From contig CACFSO010000001.1 in the NCBI GenBank assembly GCA_902568975.1, positions 124,001 through 188,000 on the forward strand: a DNA stretch of 64,000 bases, read 5' to 3'. Position numbers and translations under genes: made by a program. The stretch comes from an uncultured Pelagibacteraceae bacterium (GTDB lineage Bacteria; Pseudomonadota; Alphaproteobacteria; Pelagibacterales; Pelagibacteraceae). Positions 51,135 through 60,967 of this stretch are shown one piece after another; the stretch's first letter is position 1, and each line of letters begins with the position of its first letter. The notes under the pieces are model-generated. The model worked only from the letters and a program-made list of their open reading frames with translations. It made no database searches and was not told where the DNA came from.

Positions 51135-52156
51135 AAAAAATATTAGTTTTAGGAGCTGGAGCAATGGGAACTGCATTTACTGTACCGTGCATAGAAAATA
51201 AAAATAAAGTAACTCTTGTTGGAACTCACTTAGAAGACAAATTAATTGAAAAACTAAACAAAGACGGTATCCATCCAACTTTAAACTCAAAAATTCCAAA
51301 AAATATAAAGATAATAAAATTCAAAAGTTTTCCCGAAGAATATAAATTAAAACCTGATTATATAGTGTTGGCCGTTAGTTCAAAAGGAATTGATTGGGCA
51401 TGTGAACAACTAATCAAAAATTATAATAAAAAACTTTCAATAATTCTTCTTACTAAAGGTTTAACAATTGTAAAAAAAAGAATTTTAACTATTTCAAAAA
51501 AAATTAACTTTATATTTAAAAAACATAATCTTCCTAAACAAAGTATTTCCTCTGTTAAAGGTCCTTGTTTGGCAACTGGACTAATAAATAAGGTAAGAAC
51601 TAGCACAGTAATTGCAAATGAAAGAATTTCAGAAGCTAAAAAAATTGAGAAAATGATTTCAACCGATTATTACAGAGCAGAAATTTCTGATGATATAAAT
51701 GGTGTCGAAACCGCTGGTGCAATTAAAAATATTTATTCAATGCTGATTGGTGCATCTGTGGGATTAAGTGGAGATAATTTAAATAAATACATACAGCAAA
51801 AATATTACCACAACACAGCATCAGCATTATTTAAAAATGCACTGATTGAAATAAAAAAATTTGTAAAATTAATGGGAGGACGAAGTGAAACGGCGTATGG
51901 TCTTGCTGGGCTAGGAGATTTATATGTTAGTGTTGCAGGAGGAAGAAATAGCTTAATGGGAACATATTTAGGTCAAGGTAAAATTTATAAGGATATCAAA
52001 GAGAAAATTATGAAAGATATTACTGTAGAGGGAGCTGACTTGGCATTAGAAATAGGACCCAGAGTATTAAAAGATTTTAAAAAAAAAGATTTTCCAATTA
52101 TGTTCGGTTTAATAAAATCTATTTGCAAAAACAAAAAACTTAGAATTGTTTGGTAG
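51131..52156 (+). CDS. gpsA: NAD(P)-dependent glycerol-3-phosphate dehydrogenase
   Basis: A 341-residue GpsA-family protein. NAD motif VLGAGAMGTAF (5-15), the conserved SVKGPCLATG region, catalytic Lys in AGAIKNIYSMLIGAS and GLAGLGDLYVS near 255. It is slightly divergent from canonical GpsA (GPC- rather than GPSFA-type substrate loop), as if specialised. It interconverts glycerol-3-phosphate and dihydroxyacetone phosphate; with glpK it would feed glycerol to glycolysis or phospholipid synthesis. It converges with tmm, 7 bases apart. Confidence 0.85.
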   Translation: MKKILVLGAGAMGTAFTVPCIENKNKVTLVGTHLEDKLIEKLNKDGIHPTLNSKIPKNIKIIKFKSFPEEYKLKPDYIVLAVSSKGIDWACEQLIKNYNKKLSIILLTKGLTIVKKRILTISKKINFIFKKHNLPKQSISSVKGPCLATGLINKVRTSTVIANERISEAKKIEKMISTDYYRAEISDDINGVETAGAIKNIYSMLIGASVGLSGDNLNKYIQQKYYHNTASALFKNALIEIKKFVKLMGGRSETAYGLAGLGDLYVSVAGGRNSLMGTYLGQGKIYKDIKEKIMKDITVEGADLALEIGPRVLKDFKKKDFPIMFGLIKSICKNKKLRIVW

Positions 52157-52163
52157 TCAATAA

Positions 52164-53495
52164 TTATTGTTCTAGGAAGGCTTTTAAAGAGTCATCCATT
52201 GCTTCTGCCCAAGGTGTATGATGCACTGGTGCTTTAGAACCTGTAACTGGTGAAGAAAATGATTTATTTCTATAAGTCATTATATCTTCAACTTTGTGAT
52301 GTTCCCATTCTTTAAAGTGTCGTCTAATCAATTCAAAATCAATTTTTGGATAATCAGATAAACTATGAAGTTCTTTTGTATATTCTGTTTGAAAATCTAT
52401 CATTTGATCAGGGTTTTCTAATTTTTCTTCTAAAGCTACCCATTTACTTATATCTTTTTCAATTTCAGAATTATTTGGGAGTTTTATTTTACCCATTACT
52501 ACGTCTCTTGCATACCAAGCCTGACAATCAAACATGTTAAAGGTATGGAATTGATCTTGCATACCCAAATAAAGCAAGTTGTGATTATTTTGCCATACAA
52601 CTCCCTTATATAATTTTGGTGGGTACAATCTGTTTCTAGTTTTTAGTTTAAGATCTTCAGTTAAAAATGGGAAATGATGAAGATAACCTGAGCATAAAAT
52701 AATTGCATCAGCAACCTGTTCATGACCATCTTTAAATATTGCTTTACTTCCTTCTAGTCTGTCTAAATAATGAACTTCATTTACTCCTTTGGGCCATTTA
52801 AATCCCATTGCATTATTTCTATAACCTATAGTTACGCTTTTTGCTCCATACTTATAACATTGAAGTGCAACATCTTCAGCAGAATAACTACTTCCTAATA
52901 CGATTACATTTTTATCTCTGAATTCTTCAGCATCTCTAAAATCATGCGAATGCATTATTCTTCCTGGAAAAGATTTCATTCCTGGATATTCTGGTATAAA
53001 TGGAACAGAGAAGTGTCCCGTAGACACAATTACATAATCAAAAGATTCTTTTTGAATTTTATCGTTTTCTTTATCTTGTGAAGTGAGTTCAAAAGTTTTT
53101 CCATTATAAAATATATTAGTAACACTAGTATTAAATCTTACATTCTTTTTTAAATTACCTTTTTTAACTCTACCTATTATGTAATCATATAAAACTTCTC
53201 TTGGTGGAAATGATGGAATAGGTTTTCCAAAATGTTCATCAAAAGAATAATCAGCAAATTCTAAACACTCTTTAGGTCCATTTGACCAAAGGTATCTATA
53301 CATACTGTTAGGAACAGGATCGCCATACTGGTCAGATCCAGTTCTCCAACTGTAATTCCATAGACCTCCCCAATCACTTTGTTTTTCAAAACAAACTATT
53401 TGAGGTATTTTTTCACCTTTTTTTTCAGCTTGCTCAAAAGATCTTAACATTGAAAGCCCGCAAGGTCCTGCGCCAATAATTGCTACTTTAGTCAC
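52164..53495 (-). CDS. tmm: Trimethylamine monooxygenase (bacterial FMO)
   Basis: A 443-residue flavin-containing monooxygenase. FAD motif IIGAGPCG, the [36 protein letters not shown]-type block (seen in parts), the FMO signature [15 protein letters not shown], NADPH motif [10 protein letters not shown] and the C-terminal [13 protein letters not shown] match bacterial Tmm. It oxidises trimethylamine (and dimethylsulfide) to TMAO. The start is set at GTG 53495 because AGGGAGGA lies 5 bases before it; a TTG 24 bases upstream would overlap this site. Stands alone, divergent from the Fe-ADH gene. Confidence 0.92.
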   Translation of the reverse strand: [443 protein letters not shown]

Positions 53496-53601
53496 CAAAT
53501 CCTCCCTATATATAAACAAATTTATAAATGTATTTTACTAACAAAATAACGGAAATTGAAATATTATTTTAAAATAAATATAAGGTTTATATAAATAAAA
53601 C

Positions 53602-54762
53602 ATGAAAAATTATAACTGGAACTACCCCACTACTATATGGGTTGGTGAAAATAGAATTAAAGATCTAGGATCTGCTTGTAAAAGTTTGAATATTAAATAT
53701 CCATTATTTGTAACTGATAAAGATCTTATAAATTTACCATTTGTGAAAAATATTATATCTGATTTGAATATAGATTTTAAAAAAATAAATACCTTTTCAA
53801 ACTTTTCAGGAAACCCAATAGGTGAAAATGTAGACCATGGAGTATTAGAATTTAAAAAAAATAATTGTGATGGTGTAATAGCTTTTGGAGGAGGAAGTGG
53901 TTTAGATGTAGGAAAAGCTATAGCATTTATGTCAGGCCAAACAAGATCTATTTGGGATTTTGAAGATATCGGAGATTATTGGAAAAGAGCAAATGAAACT
54001 AACATAGCTCCTATTATCGCTGTCCCGACCACCGCCGGAACAGGATCTGAAACTGGTAGAGCTTCAGCAATAATAAATAACGATACCGGAGTTAAAAAAA
54101 TTATTTTTCATCCAAAATTTTTACCTTCTATTGTTATTCTAGATCCGGTTTTAACTGTTGATTTATCTCCAAGGTTAACTGCGGCAACAGGTATGGATGC
54201 GCTTGCACATAATTTAGAAGCTTTCTGTGCGCCCGGTTTTCATCCTATGGCTGATGGAATAGCAATTGAAGGAATGAAATTAATTAAAAAATCGCTATTA
54301 AAAGCTGTAAAAAATGGAAAGGATTTAGACGCAAGATCTGATCTTTTGGCAGCAGCAAGCATGGGTTCTACGGCTTTTCAAAAGGGTTTAGGCGCAATTC
54401 ATTCATTGAGCCATCCTGTTAATTCACAGTTTAATCTTCATCATGGACTTTCAAATGCAATATTTATGCCTTACGTTTTAACTTTTAATAAAGATTCTAT
54501 AAAAGATAGAATTATTTCTATTTGTGATTATTTAGATTTAAATAAAAGTTTTGAAGATTTTTTAAACTGGATTTTAGAATTAAGAAAAGAGCTAAATATT
54601 CCACATAAACTCTCAGAAGTTATTAATAAAGAAAAAATAAATTTAGATCAATTATCTCAGATGGCTTTAGAAGATCCGTCAACAGCATCAAATCCAAAAA
54701 AGGTTAGCAAAGAAGATTTTAAAAAAATGTATGAATTTAGTTTAGAGGGCAAACTGTTCTAA
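53602..54762 (+). CDS. Iron-containing (group III) alcohol dehydrogenase
   Basis: A 386-residue Fe-ADH. NAD motif AFGGGSGLDVGKA (about 95-107), VPTTAGTGSE, then metal ligands in MDALAHNLEAF and GAIHSLSHPVNSQFNLHHGLSNA. It oxidises an alcohol or reduces an aldehyde; specificity is open. The stop overlaps the start of the glutamine amidotransferase-like gene (TAATG), and the operon goes on to gshA and gshB, which raises the possibility of a role in aldehyde or formaldehyde handling linked to glutathione. Confidence 0.9.
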   Translation: MKNYNWNYPTTIWVGENRIKDLGSACKSLNIKYPLFVTDKDLINLPFVKNIISDLNIDFKKINTFSNFSGNPIGENVDHGVLEFKKNNCDGVIAFGGGSGLDVGKAIAFMSGQTRSIWDFEDIGDYWKRANETNIAPIIAVPTTAGTGSETGRASAIINNDTGVKKIIFHPKFLPSIVILDPVLTVDLSPRLTAATGMDALAHNLEAFCAPGFHPMADGIAIEGMKLIKKSLLKAVKNGKDLDARSDLLAAASMGSTAFQKGLGAIHSLSHPVNSQFNLHHGLSNAIFMPYVLTFNKDSIKDRIISICDYLDLNKSFEDFLNWILELRKELNIPHKLSEVINKEKINLDQLSQMALEDPSTASNPKKVSKEDFKKMYEFSLEGKLF

Positions 54763-55559
54763 TGAAAGATCTAAATTTATTAGTAGTAGAAGGAAATCTA
54801 GAAAGTGAAAATAATAATTTTAAAAAAGCAGGCATCCCAACTCATACTGAAAGTTTAAAAGATAGCGTTAATAATTATAGACAAAATATAAAATATGATG
54901 TTTTAAACCCATCTTCAGAGGAAAATTTTGATGAGATAATTCCAAATTTAGCAAAATATGATGGTTTAGTTTGGGGAGGGAGCAGTCTAAATATTTATAA
55001 TGATACTCCAGAAATAAGAAGACAAATTTTTTTTATGCAACAATGTTTTAAGCATGTAAAAAATATTTTAGCAATTTGCTGGGGGATGCAAGTAGCTGTT
55101 ACAGCAGCAGGAGGAGAAGTTAAAAAATCAGAAAATGGGGCACATATTGGAATTGCTCAAGATATAAAAATTAATGAACAGGGCATTAACCATCCTATTT
55201 ACAAGGATAAAAAGAAAATTTTTAATTCTCCAGCTTTTAACTTTGATGAAGTTTCAAAAATTCCAAATAATTCTGTGTTACTATCCTCAAATAAATTAAA
55301 TAAAGTGCAAGGGTTAAATTTTAAAATTGGAGTAAGTGAAATATGGGCTATCCAATATCATCCTGAAATTACATACGACAAGATGATAAGTTTAATAAGG
55401 TTTCGAAAAGATCGTTTAATAAAATTTAGAAAAGCATTTAACAGTGAAGATGACATAGAAAATCATATAAAAGTTATAGAAAAAGAAAATCAAAATTTAG
55501 ATAAGCATTCAAGAATGAAGGAATTAAAAAATTGGCTAGAATATATAAATGAAAATTAA
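54762..55559 (+). CDS. Class I glutamine amidotransferase-like protein
   Basis: A 265-residue GATase domain without a synthetase partner. The oxyanion/nucleophile region is LAICWGMQVA (Cys106) and the catalytic His-Glu pair is in QYHPEIT. A C-terminal helical extension of about 55 residues is rich in Lys and Glu. Free-standing GATases can be gamma-glutamyl hydrolases, as PuuD or plant GGP. It is coupled to Fe-ADH (1-base overlap) and gshA (11-base overlap), so a gamma-glutamyl or glutathione-related substrate is plausible. Confidence 0.82.
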   Translation: MKDLNLLVVEGNLESENNNFKKAGIPTHTESLKDSVNNYRQNIKYDVLNPSSEENFDEIIPNLAKYDGLVWGGSSLNIYNDTPEIRRQIFFMQQCFKHVKNILAICWGMQVAVTAAGGEVKKSENGAHIGIAQDIKINEQGINHPIYKDKKKIFNSPAFNFDEVSKIPNNSVLLSSNKLNKVQGLNFKIGVSEIWAIQYHPEITYDKMISLIRFRKDRLIKFRKAFNSEDDIENHIKVIEKENQNLDKHSRMKELKNWLEYINEN

Positions 55560-56787
55560 TTCAAAAGAAGATTTAATTTCTTACTTTCAAAGTGGTGTCA
55601 AAAAAGAATTACTAATAGGAGTTGAAAATGAAAAATTTTTATTTGATAAAGCCACTGAATCGCGAGCAGATTACACTCAAATAGTAAAAGTACTTAAATA
55701 TTTAAAGAAGTTTGGATGGAAAGAAATAAAAGAAAGTAATAATTTGATCGGACTTTTTTCAGAAGGTAAATCAATTACATTAGAGCCTGGAAATCAAATA
55801 GAACTAGCTGGCGATAAATACAAAAATATTCATGGTGTGTGTGGTGAATCTTTTACATTCCAGGATCAATTAAACCAAGCATGTAGGGAGCTTAATCTAA
55901 AAACTGTTTCAATAGGATATGATCCACAAACTAAATTAGAGAATGTTCCTAATAATCCAAAAAAAAGATATGCCATTATGACAGAAGAAATGCCAAAAAA
56001 AGGAAAGTTAAGTCTTGATATGATGTACCAAACTTGTGGAACTCAGATAAATTTAGACTATCTTTCAGAAAATGATTTTATTAAAAAGTTCAAGTTAATT
56101 TCTTATCTAACACCTCTAACCATAGGAATATTTGCAAATTCTGCAATGAAAGAATCAAAACCTTCTGGATATCTTTCTTATAGATCAAGAGTTTGGCAAA
56201 ATACCTCAAGAGGAGGTTTACCAGAAATTTTTTTAGAAAATATGAATTTTGAAAAATATGCTGATTTTGCAATAAATTATCCTCTTTTATTTTTACATAA
56301 ATCTAATGAATATTTTCCACCCGAAGGTAAAACATTTAAATATTTATTAAATCAAGGAAAAGCAAATATACACAATTTTGAACTACATCTTTCAACTATA
56401 TTTACTGAATTGAGATTAAAAAAATATATTGAATTAAGATCATTAGATGCATGTGAGTGGGATTGTCATTGTGCTGGGCCTGCTTTTTTTACGGGACTGT
56501 TATATGGAAATTTAGATCAAGCTTTAGATGTAATAAAAAAATGGAATAAAATTCAAATTTTAAATGCATATAAAGAATCCTATACAAAAGGATTAAAAAC
56601 TGAAATAGACGGTAAAACTATTTCTCATTGGTCAGAGATTTTTTTAAAAATTTCTAAAAAAGGTTTAGAAAAAAGAAATTTTCTTAATAAAAATGGAAAT
56701 AATGAAGAGGTATATTTAAAAAACATTGATTATATTCTTAAAAATAAACAGACTAAAGCAGAGGAAGTTTTAAAAAATTATAATTAA
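55549..56787 (+). CDS. gshA: Glutamate-cysteine ligase, plant/alphaproteobacterial type
   Basis: A 412-residue GCS2-type ligase. Glu-rich nucleotide/metal motif LIGVENEKFLF (about 22-32), LEPGNQIELAG, MMYQTCGTQINLDY and SYRSRVWQNTSRGG, with ELRSLDACEW late. It makes gamma-glutamylcysteine, the first step of glutathione synthesis. The gene overlaps the GATase gene by 11 bases and is followed immediately by gshB. Confidence 0.92.
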   Translation: MKINSKEDLISYFQSGVKKELLIGVENEKFLFDKATESRADYTQIVKVLKYLKKFGWKEIKESNNLIGLFSEGKSITLEPGNQIELAGDKYKNIHGVCGESFTFQDQLNQACRELNLKTVSIGYDPQTKLENVPNNPKKRYAIMTEEMPKKGKLSLDMMYQTCGTQINLDYLSENDFIKKFKLISYLTPLTIGIFANSAMKESKPSGYLSYRSRVWQNTSRGGLPEIFLENMNFEKYADFAINYPLLFLHKSNEYFPPEGKTFKYLLNQGKANIHNFELHLSTIFTELRLKKYIELRSLDACEWDCHCAGPAFFTGLLYGNLDQALDVIKKWNKIQILNAYKESYTKGLKTEIDGKTISHWSEIFLKISKKGLEKRNFLNKNGNNEEVYLKNIDYILKNKQTKAEEVLKNYN

Positions 56788-57717
56788 ATGAAAAAGATAT
56801 TATCCATACTATCAAATTCTTTGAATAGTCTAAATATTAAAACTGATACAACAATTTTATTAGCTTTAGAAGCTCAAAGAAGAGGGTATAAGATAATTTG
56901 GTTTCAAACCAAAGACCTTAATTTAATAAATTCAAAATTAATAGTTAAAGGCAAAGAAGTAAAATTTTTTGATAATGTTAAAAAATTTTATAAAATCATT
57001 AAGAATGTTAAATTTGATCTATCCAAATCAAAATATGTTCTAATAAGACAAAATCCCCCATTTAATATGGATTATATTAATTCAACTTATTATTTAGATA
57101 TTTTAAAACCAAAAAAAATTATAAACAATCCAACAGCAATAAGAAATGTGTCTGAAAAATTTTACTCAGCCAAGTTTTTAAAATTTATGCCCCCCACAAT
57201 TTTTACAAAAAATATTGAAGAAATAAATAAATTTCTAAAAAAAAATAAAAAAATTATTATTAAGCCTATACATGGATATGCAGGTAAAGATATTTTATTT
57301 GTAAGAAATAAATTGGTTAAGATTAGAATTTTAAAATATTTAAAAAAATTTAATCACGTTATGGTTCAAAAATTTTTACCAAAAGTTGAAGAAGGAGATA
57401 AGAGGGTGTTTATTATAAATGGCAAAGTTAAAGGTGCAATAAAAAGAGTGCCAATAAAAGGATCGATCTTAGCTAATATTTCGCAAGGTGGAAGAGCAAT
57501 TAAAACTCAGTTAAATAAAAAAGAAACTGAAATATCAAAAATTGTCGCAAAAAGTTTAAAAAAAAGCAAAATTTTTTTTGCTGGAATAGATTTAGTAGGA
57601 GGCTATTTAATTGGAGATATAAATGTTACTTCTCCAACGGGTTTACCACAGTACAAAAATTTAACAGGATATAATTTAGCTGAAGATTTTTGGTCAGAAT
57701 TGGAGAAATTAAAATAA
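56788..57717 (+). CDS. gshB: Glutathione synthetase
   Basis: A 309-residue ATP-grasp protein of the GshB family. Family motifs are [38 protein letters not shown] (ATP-grasp lysine), [15 protein letters not shown] and the C-terminal [13 protein letters not shown]. It adds glycine to gamma-glutamylcysteine. The ATG directly follows the gshA stop; the 3' end overlaps the convergent fhs gene by 9 bases. Lys-rich, with the usual length. Confidence 0.92.
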   Translation: MKKILSILSNSLNSLNIKTDTTILLALEAQRRGYKIIWFQTKDLNLINSKLIVKGKEVKFFDNVKKFYKIIKNVKFDLSKSKYVLIRQNPPFNMDYINSTYYLDILKPKKIINNPTAIRNVSEKFYSAKFLKFMPPTIFTKNIEEINKFLKKNKKIIIKPIHGYAGKDILFVRNKLVKIRILKYLKKFNHVMVQKFLPKVEEGDKRVFIINGKVKGAIKRVPIKGSILANISQGGRAIKTQLNKKETEISKIVAKSLKKSKIFFAGIDLVGGYLIGDINVTSPTGLPQYKNLTGYNLAEDFWSELEKLK

Positions 57718-59391
57718 TCCTTCAGTTTCACCTTTTTCATTAACTCTTATAGATTCCGCTGCGGGAACTTTTGGAAGTCCAGGCATAGTCATTATTGCTC
57801 CACAAACTACAACAATAAACTCTGCTCCCGATGAAAGCCTTACCTCTCTAATGGGCAAAACATGTCCTGAAGGTGCTCCTTTTAAATTTGGATCTGTTGA
57901 AAAGCTATATTGAGTTTTAGCTATACATATTGGCAAATTTCCATAACCATTATCTTGAAAATTTTTTAGTTGCTCTCTAATTTTTGTATCTGCAACTACC
58001 TCACTAGAGTTATAGATTTCTTTAGCAATAGTTTCAATTTTTTTAAACAAACTTAAAGAATCTTTATATAAAAAATTAAAATTACTTTTTTTCTCACACA
58101 ACTTTACAATATCATTTGCTAATTCTTTTGTACCATCGCCACCATTTTCCCAATGTTTACATATAGAGGCTTTTACATTTATTGATTTGCAAAAATCAAC
58201 CAAAGTATCGATTTCTTTTTTACTATCAGATATAAAATGATTAACCGCAACGGCAATAGGAAGACCAAATTTTTTTATATTTTTTATATGTCTATCCAAG
58301 TTTACCAAGCCTTTCTTTAAAGCATTAACGTTTTCATTTTTTAATTCATTTTTTTCTACACCACCGTGCATTTTTAGAGCTCTTATAGTTGCTACTATTA
58401 CAACGCAATTTGGTTTAAGATTAGATTTTCTACATTTAATATTTAAAAATTTTTCAGCACCAAGATCGGCTCCAAACCCAGCTTCAGTTACTACATAATC
58501 ACTTAATTTTAATGCAGTTTTAGTTGCTATAACAGAGTTACAACCATGTGCAATATTTGCAAAAGGTCCTCCATGAATTATTGCAGGATTATTTTCTAAT
58601 GTTTGAGTCACATTTGGTCTAATTGCATCTTTTAAAAGAACTGTCATCGGCCCCTCCGCCTTTAAATCTTTAGCATAAACTGGTTTCTTATCTCTTGTAT
58701 ATCCAATTGTTATATTTCCAATTCTTTTTTCCAAGTCTTTAAGATTATTGGACAAACAAAATATTGCCATTATTTCTGATGCAACAGTTATGTCAAAACC
58801 ATCTTCTCTTGGAAAACCATTTGCAATGCCACCTAAATTTATATTTATTGACCTTAAAGATCGATCATTCATATCAACAACTCTTTTCCATACAATTCTT
58901 CTTACATCTATATTTAATTTGTTTCCCCAATAAATATGGTTATCTATTATTGCAGATAACAAATTGTGGGCAGAAGTAATTGCGTGAAAGTCACCCGTAA
59001 AATGTAAATTAATTTGTTCCATTGGAATAACCTGAGCATATCCTCCACCTGCTGCTCCACCTTTCATTCCAAAAGAAGGCCCTAAACTTGGCTCTCTAAG
59101 ACAAACTATAGATTTTTTTCCAATTTTATTTAATCCATCAGACAAACCAACAGATGTAGTTGTTTTTCCCTCTCCAGCTGGAGTTGGCGTAATTGCAGTA
59201 ACTAATATTAATTTTCCATCTTTTTTATCTTTTATTTTTTCAATATATTCCAGTTTAATTTTGGCCATATATCTGCTAATTGGACTGTAAACTTCAGCTT
59301 TATCCGGCACATCTATACTATCCAAAATTTCTTGAATAGGTTTCATTTTAGCGCCTCTTGCTATTTCAATATCTGATTTTATCTTGGTCAT
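57709..59391 (-). CDS. fhs: Formate-tetrahydrofolate ligase
   Basis: A full-length 560-residue enzyme. P-loop [20 protein letters not shown] (about 69-88), [45 protein letters not shown] and the C-terminal [11 protein letters not shown]. It makes or uses 10-formyl-THF with ATP, thus joining formate with the THF one-carbon pool fed by Tdm, DmdA and the Sox/Mgd enzyme. It is divergent from the soxB gene across 50 bases. Confidence 0.97.
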   Translation of the reverse strand: MTKIKSDIEIARGAKMKPIQEILDSIDVPDKAEVYSPISRYMAKIKLEYIEKIKDKKDGKLILVTAITPTPAGEGKTTTSVGLSDGLNKIGKKSIVCLREPSLGPSFGMKGGAAGGGYAQVIPMEQINLHFTGDFHAITSAHNLLSAIIDNHIYWGNKLNIDVRRIVWKRVVDMNDRSLRSININLGGIANGFPREDGFDITVASEIMAIFCLSNNLKDLEKRIGNITIGYTRDKKPVYAKDLKAEGPMTVLLKDAIRPNVTQTLENNPAIIHGGPFANIAHGCNSVIATKTALKLSDYVVTEAGFGADLGAEKFLNIKCRKSNLKPNCVVIVATIRALKMHGGVEKNELKNENVNALKKGLVNLDRHIKNIKKFGLPIAVAVNHFISDSKKEIDTLVDFCKSINVKASICKHWENGGDGTKELANDIVKLCEKKSNFNFLYKDSLSLFKKIETIAKEIYNSSEVVADTKIREQLKNFQDNGYGNLPICIAKTQYSFSTDPNLKGAPSGHVLPIREVRLSSGAEFIVVVCGAIMTMPGLPKVPAAESIRVNEKGETEGLF

Positions 59392-59441
59392 TTTAATATC
59401 TTTTTATAAATAATTAATTAGATATATTATAAATTTAAATT

Positions 59442-60698
59442 ATGCAAAAGTACTCTATTTTAAATCTTGTTAAAGAAGCTTTTAACAAACATGAAGGCTG
59501 GGAAGTAGCCTGGAAAGATCCTAATCCTAAAAAAGAATATGATGTAATTATTATAGGTGGCGGGGGTCACGGTTTAGCTACAGCATATTATTTAGCGAAA
59601 GAGCATAAAATAACTAATGTAGCCATAATTGAAAAGGGTTGGATAGGAGGCGGAAATGTTGGAAGAAATACAACAATTATCAGATCAAATTATATGCATG
59701 ATGAAAATGGCCTATTCTATGAAAAGAGTATGAAATTATGGAGAAGTATGAGCCAAGATTTAAACTTCAATGTTATGTTTTCACCAAGAGGAATAATTAA
59801 TCTCGCACATTCAGATGCTCAAATGAACTCTTATTCTAGAAGAGGAAACTCTATGAGGTTAAATGGAATTGATGCTTTGCTATTGAATAGAGAAGAATTG
59901 AAAAAAATAGTTCCAATGTTAGATTTTTCAGAAAATGTTAGATTTCCAATTTTTGGTGGCTTAATGCAACCAAGCGGAGGAACTGCTAGACACGATGCAG
60001 TTGCTTGGGGTTATGCACGTCAAGCAGATTCAATGGGAGTAGATATTATTCAACATTGTGAAGTAACTGGTTTTGATATTGTAAATGGAAAAATTAAAGG
60101 AGTGAAAACATCAAAAGGAGAAATTAAATCTAAAAAAGTAGGTTTGTGTGTAGCAGGAAATACATCAGTATTAGCAGAAATGTTAAATATGACATTGCCA
60201 ATAGAAACCCATTTATTACAAGCATGTGTTTCAGAACCCATCAAACCAATATTAAATCATGTAGTAACATTTGGCGCAGGACATTTTTATTGTAGTCAAT
60301 CTGATAAAGGAGAAATGGTTATGGGAGGAGACTTAGATGGATACAATAGTTACGCACAAAGAGGCAATCTACCAACATTACAACATGTATTAACTGAAGG
60401 TATTGCAATGTTTCCATTTCTTAGCAAGTTAAAAATGCTTAGGACATGGGGAGGAATTATGGATATGTCTATGGATGGTTCGCCTATTATAGATAAGACA
60501 CACATTGAAGGTTTGTATTTAAATTGCGGTTGGTGCTATGGAGGTTTTAAAGCCACACCAGCATCAGGTTGGACTTTTGCTCATACAATAGCACAAGATA
60601 GACCACACGAATTAAATACAGGGTATAGTTTAAATAGATTTAGCACAGGACGTTTAATTGATGAAAAAGGTCTTGGTACAAAGACTTGGATTTCTTAA
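59442..60698 (+). CDS. soxB: Heterotetrameric sarcosine oxidase / N-methylglutamate dehydrogenase, beta subunit
   Basis: A 418-residue flavoprotein. FAD motif VIIIGGGGHGLATAYYLA (about 31-48), the block GGTARHDAVAWGYARQAD contains the His that in SoxB covalently binds FMN, and CGWCYGGFKATPASG is C-terminal. It oxidises sarcosine or N-methylglutamate, the methyl carbon going to methylene-THF on the alpha subunit. soxD begins at the very next base. The near identity of SoxB and MgdA types prevents a firm choice; gmaS and mgsABC in the window favour Mgd. Confidence 0.88.
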   Translation: MQKYSILNLVKEAFNKHEGWEVAWKDPNPKKEYDVIIIGGGGHGLATAYYLAKEHKITNVAIIEKGWIGGGNVGRNTTIIRSNYMHDENGLFYEKSMKLWRSMSQDLNFNVMFSPRGIINLAHSDAQMNSYSRRGNSMRLNGIDALLLNREELKKIVPMLDFSENVRFPIFGGLMQPSGGTARHDAVAWGYARQADSMGVDIIQHCEVTGFDIVNGKIKGVKTSKGEIKSKKVGLCVAGNTSVLAEMLNMTLPIETHLLQACVSEPIKPILNHVVTFGAGHFYCSQSDKGEMVMGGDLDGYNSYAQRGNLPTLQHVLTEGIAMFPFLSKLKMLRTWGGIMDMSMDGSPIIDKTHIEGLYLNCGWCYGGFKATPASGWTFAHTIAQDRPHELNTGYSLNRFSTGRLIDEKGLGTKTWIS

Positions 60699-60965
60699 AT
60701 GCTACATATCAAATGCCCTCATTGCGGACTTAGATCACAAAATGAGTTTTCATATGGTGGCGATGCTACAATTAAAAGACCAGAATTAAATAAAGAAATT
60801 TCAGATAAGGATTGGGATAATTTTGTTTATTTAAGAAAAAGTCCAAGAGGAAAGCATTTAGAATTATGGCAACATATATCAGGATGTAGGCAATGGATTA
60901 AAGTTGAACGAGATACATTAACTCACGAAATACTAAAAACATTAAAAGCAAACGAAGAAATATAA
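60699..60965 (+). CDS. soxD: Sarcosine oxidase / N-methylglutamate dehydrogenase, delta subunit
   Basis: An 88-residue zinc subunit. Zn ligands are in IKCPHCGLRSQNEF (Cys6, Cys9), and HISGCRQWIKVERDT (His and Cys) completes the site. RPELNKEISDKDWDNFVYLRKSP is the conserved middle, and the length fits SoxD. Lies directly after soxB and 2 bases before soxA. Confidence 0.92.
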   Translation: MLHIKCPHCGLRSQNEFSYGGDATIKRPELNKEISDKDWDNFVYLRKSPRGKHLELWQHISGCRQWIKVERDTLTHEILKTLKANEEI

Positions 60966-60967
60966 AT

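Noticed and set aside
53496..53519. N-terminal extension of tmm from a TTG at 53519
   Set aside because: It would translate through the Shine-Dalgarno AGGGAGGA that serves the GTG at 53495.
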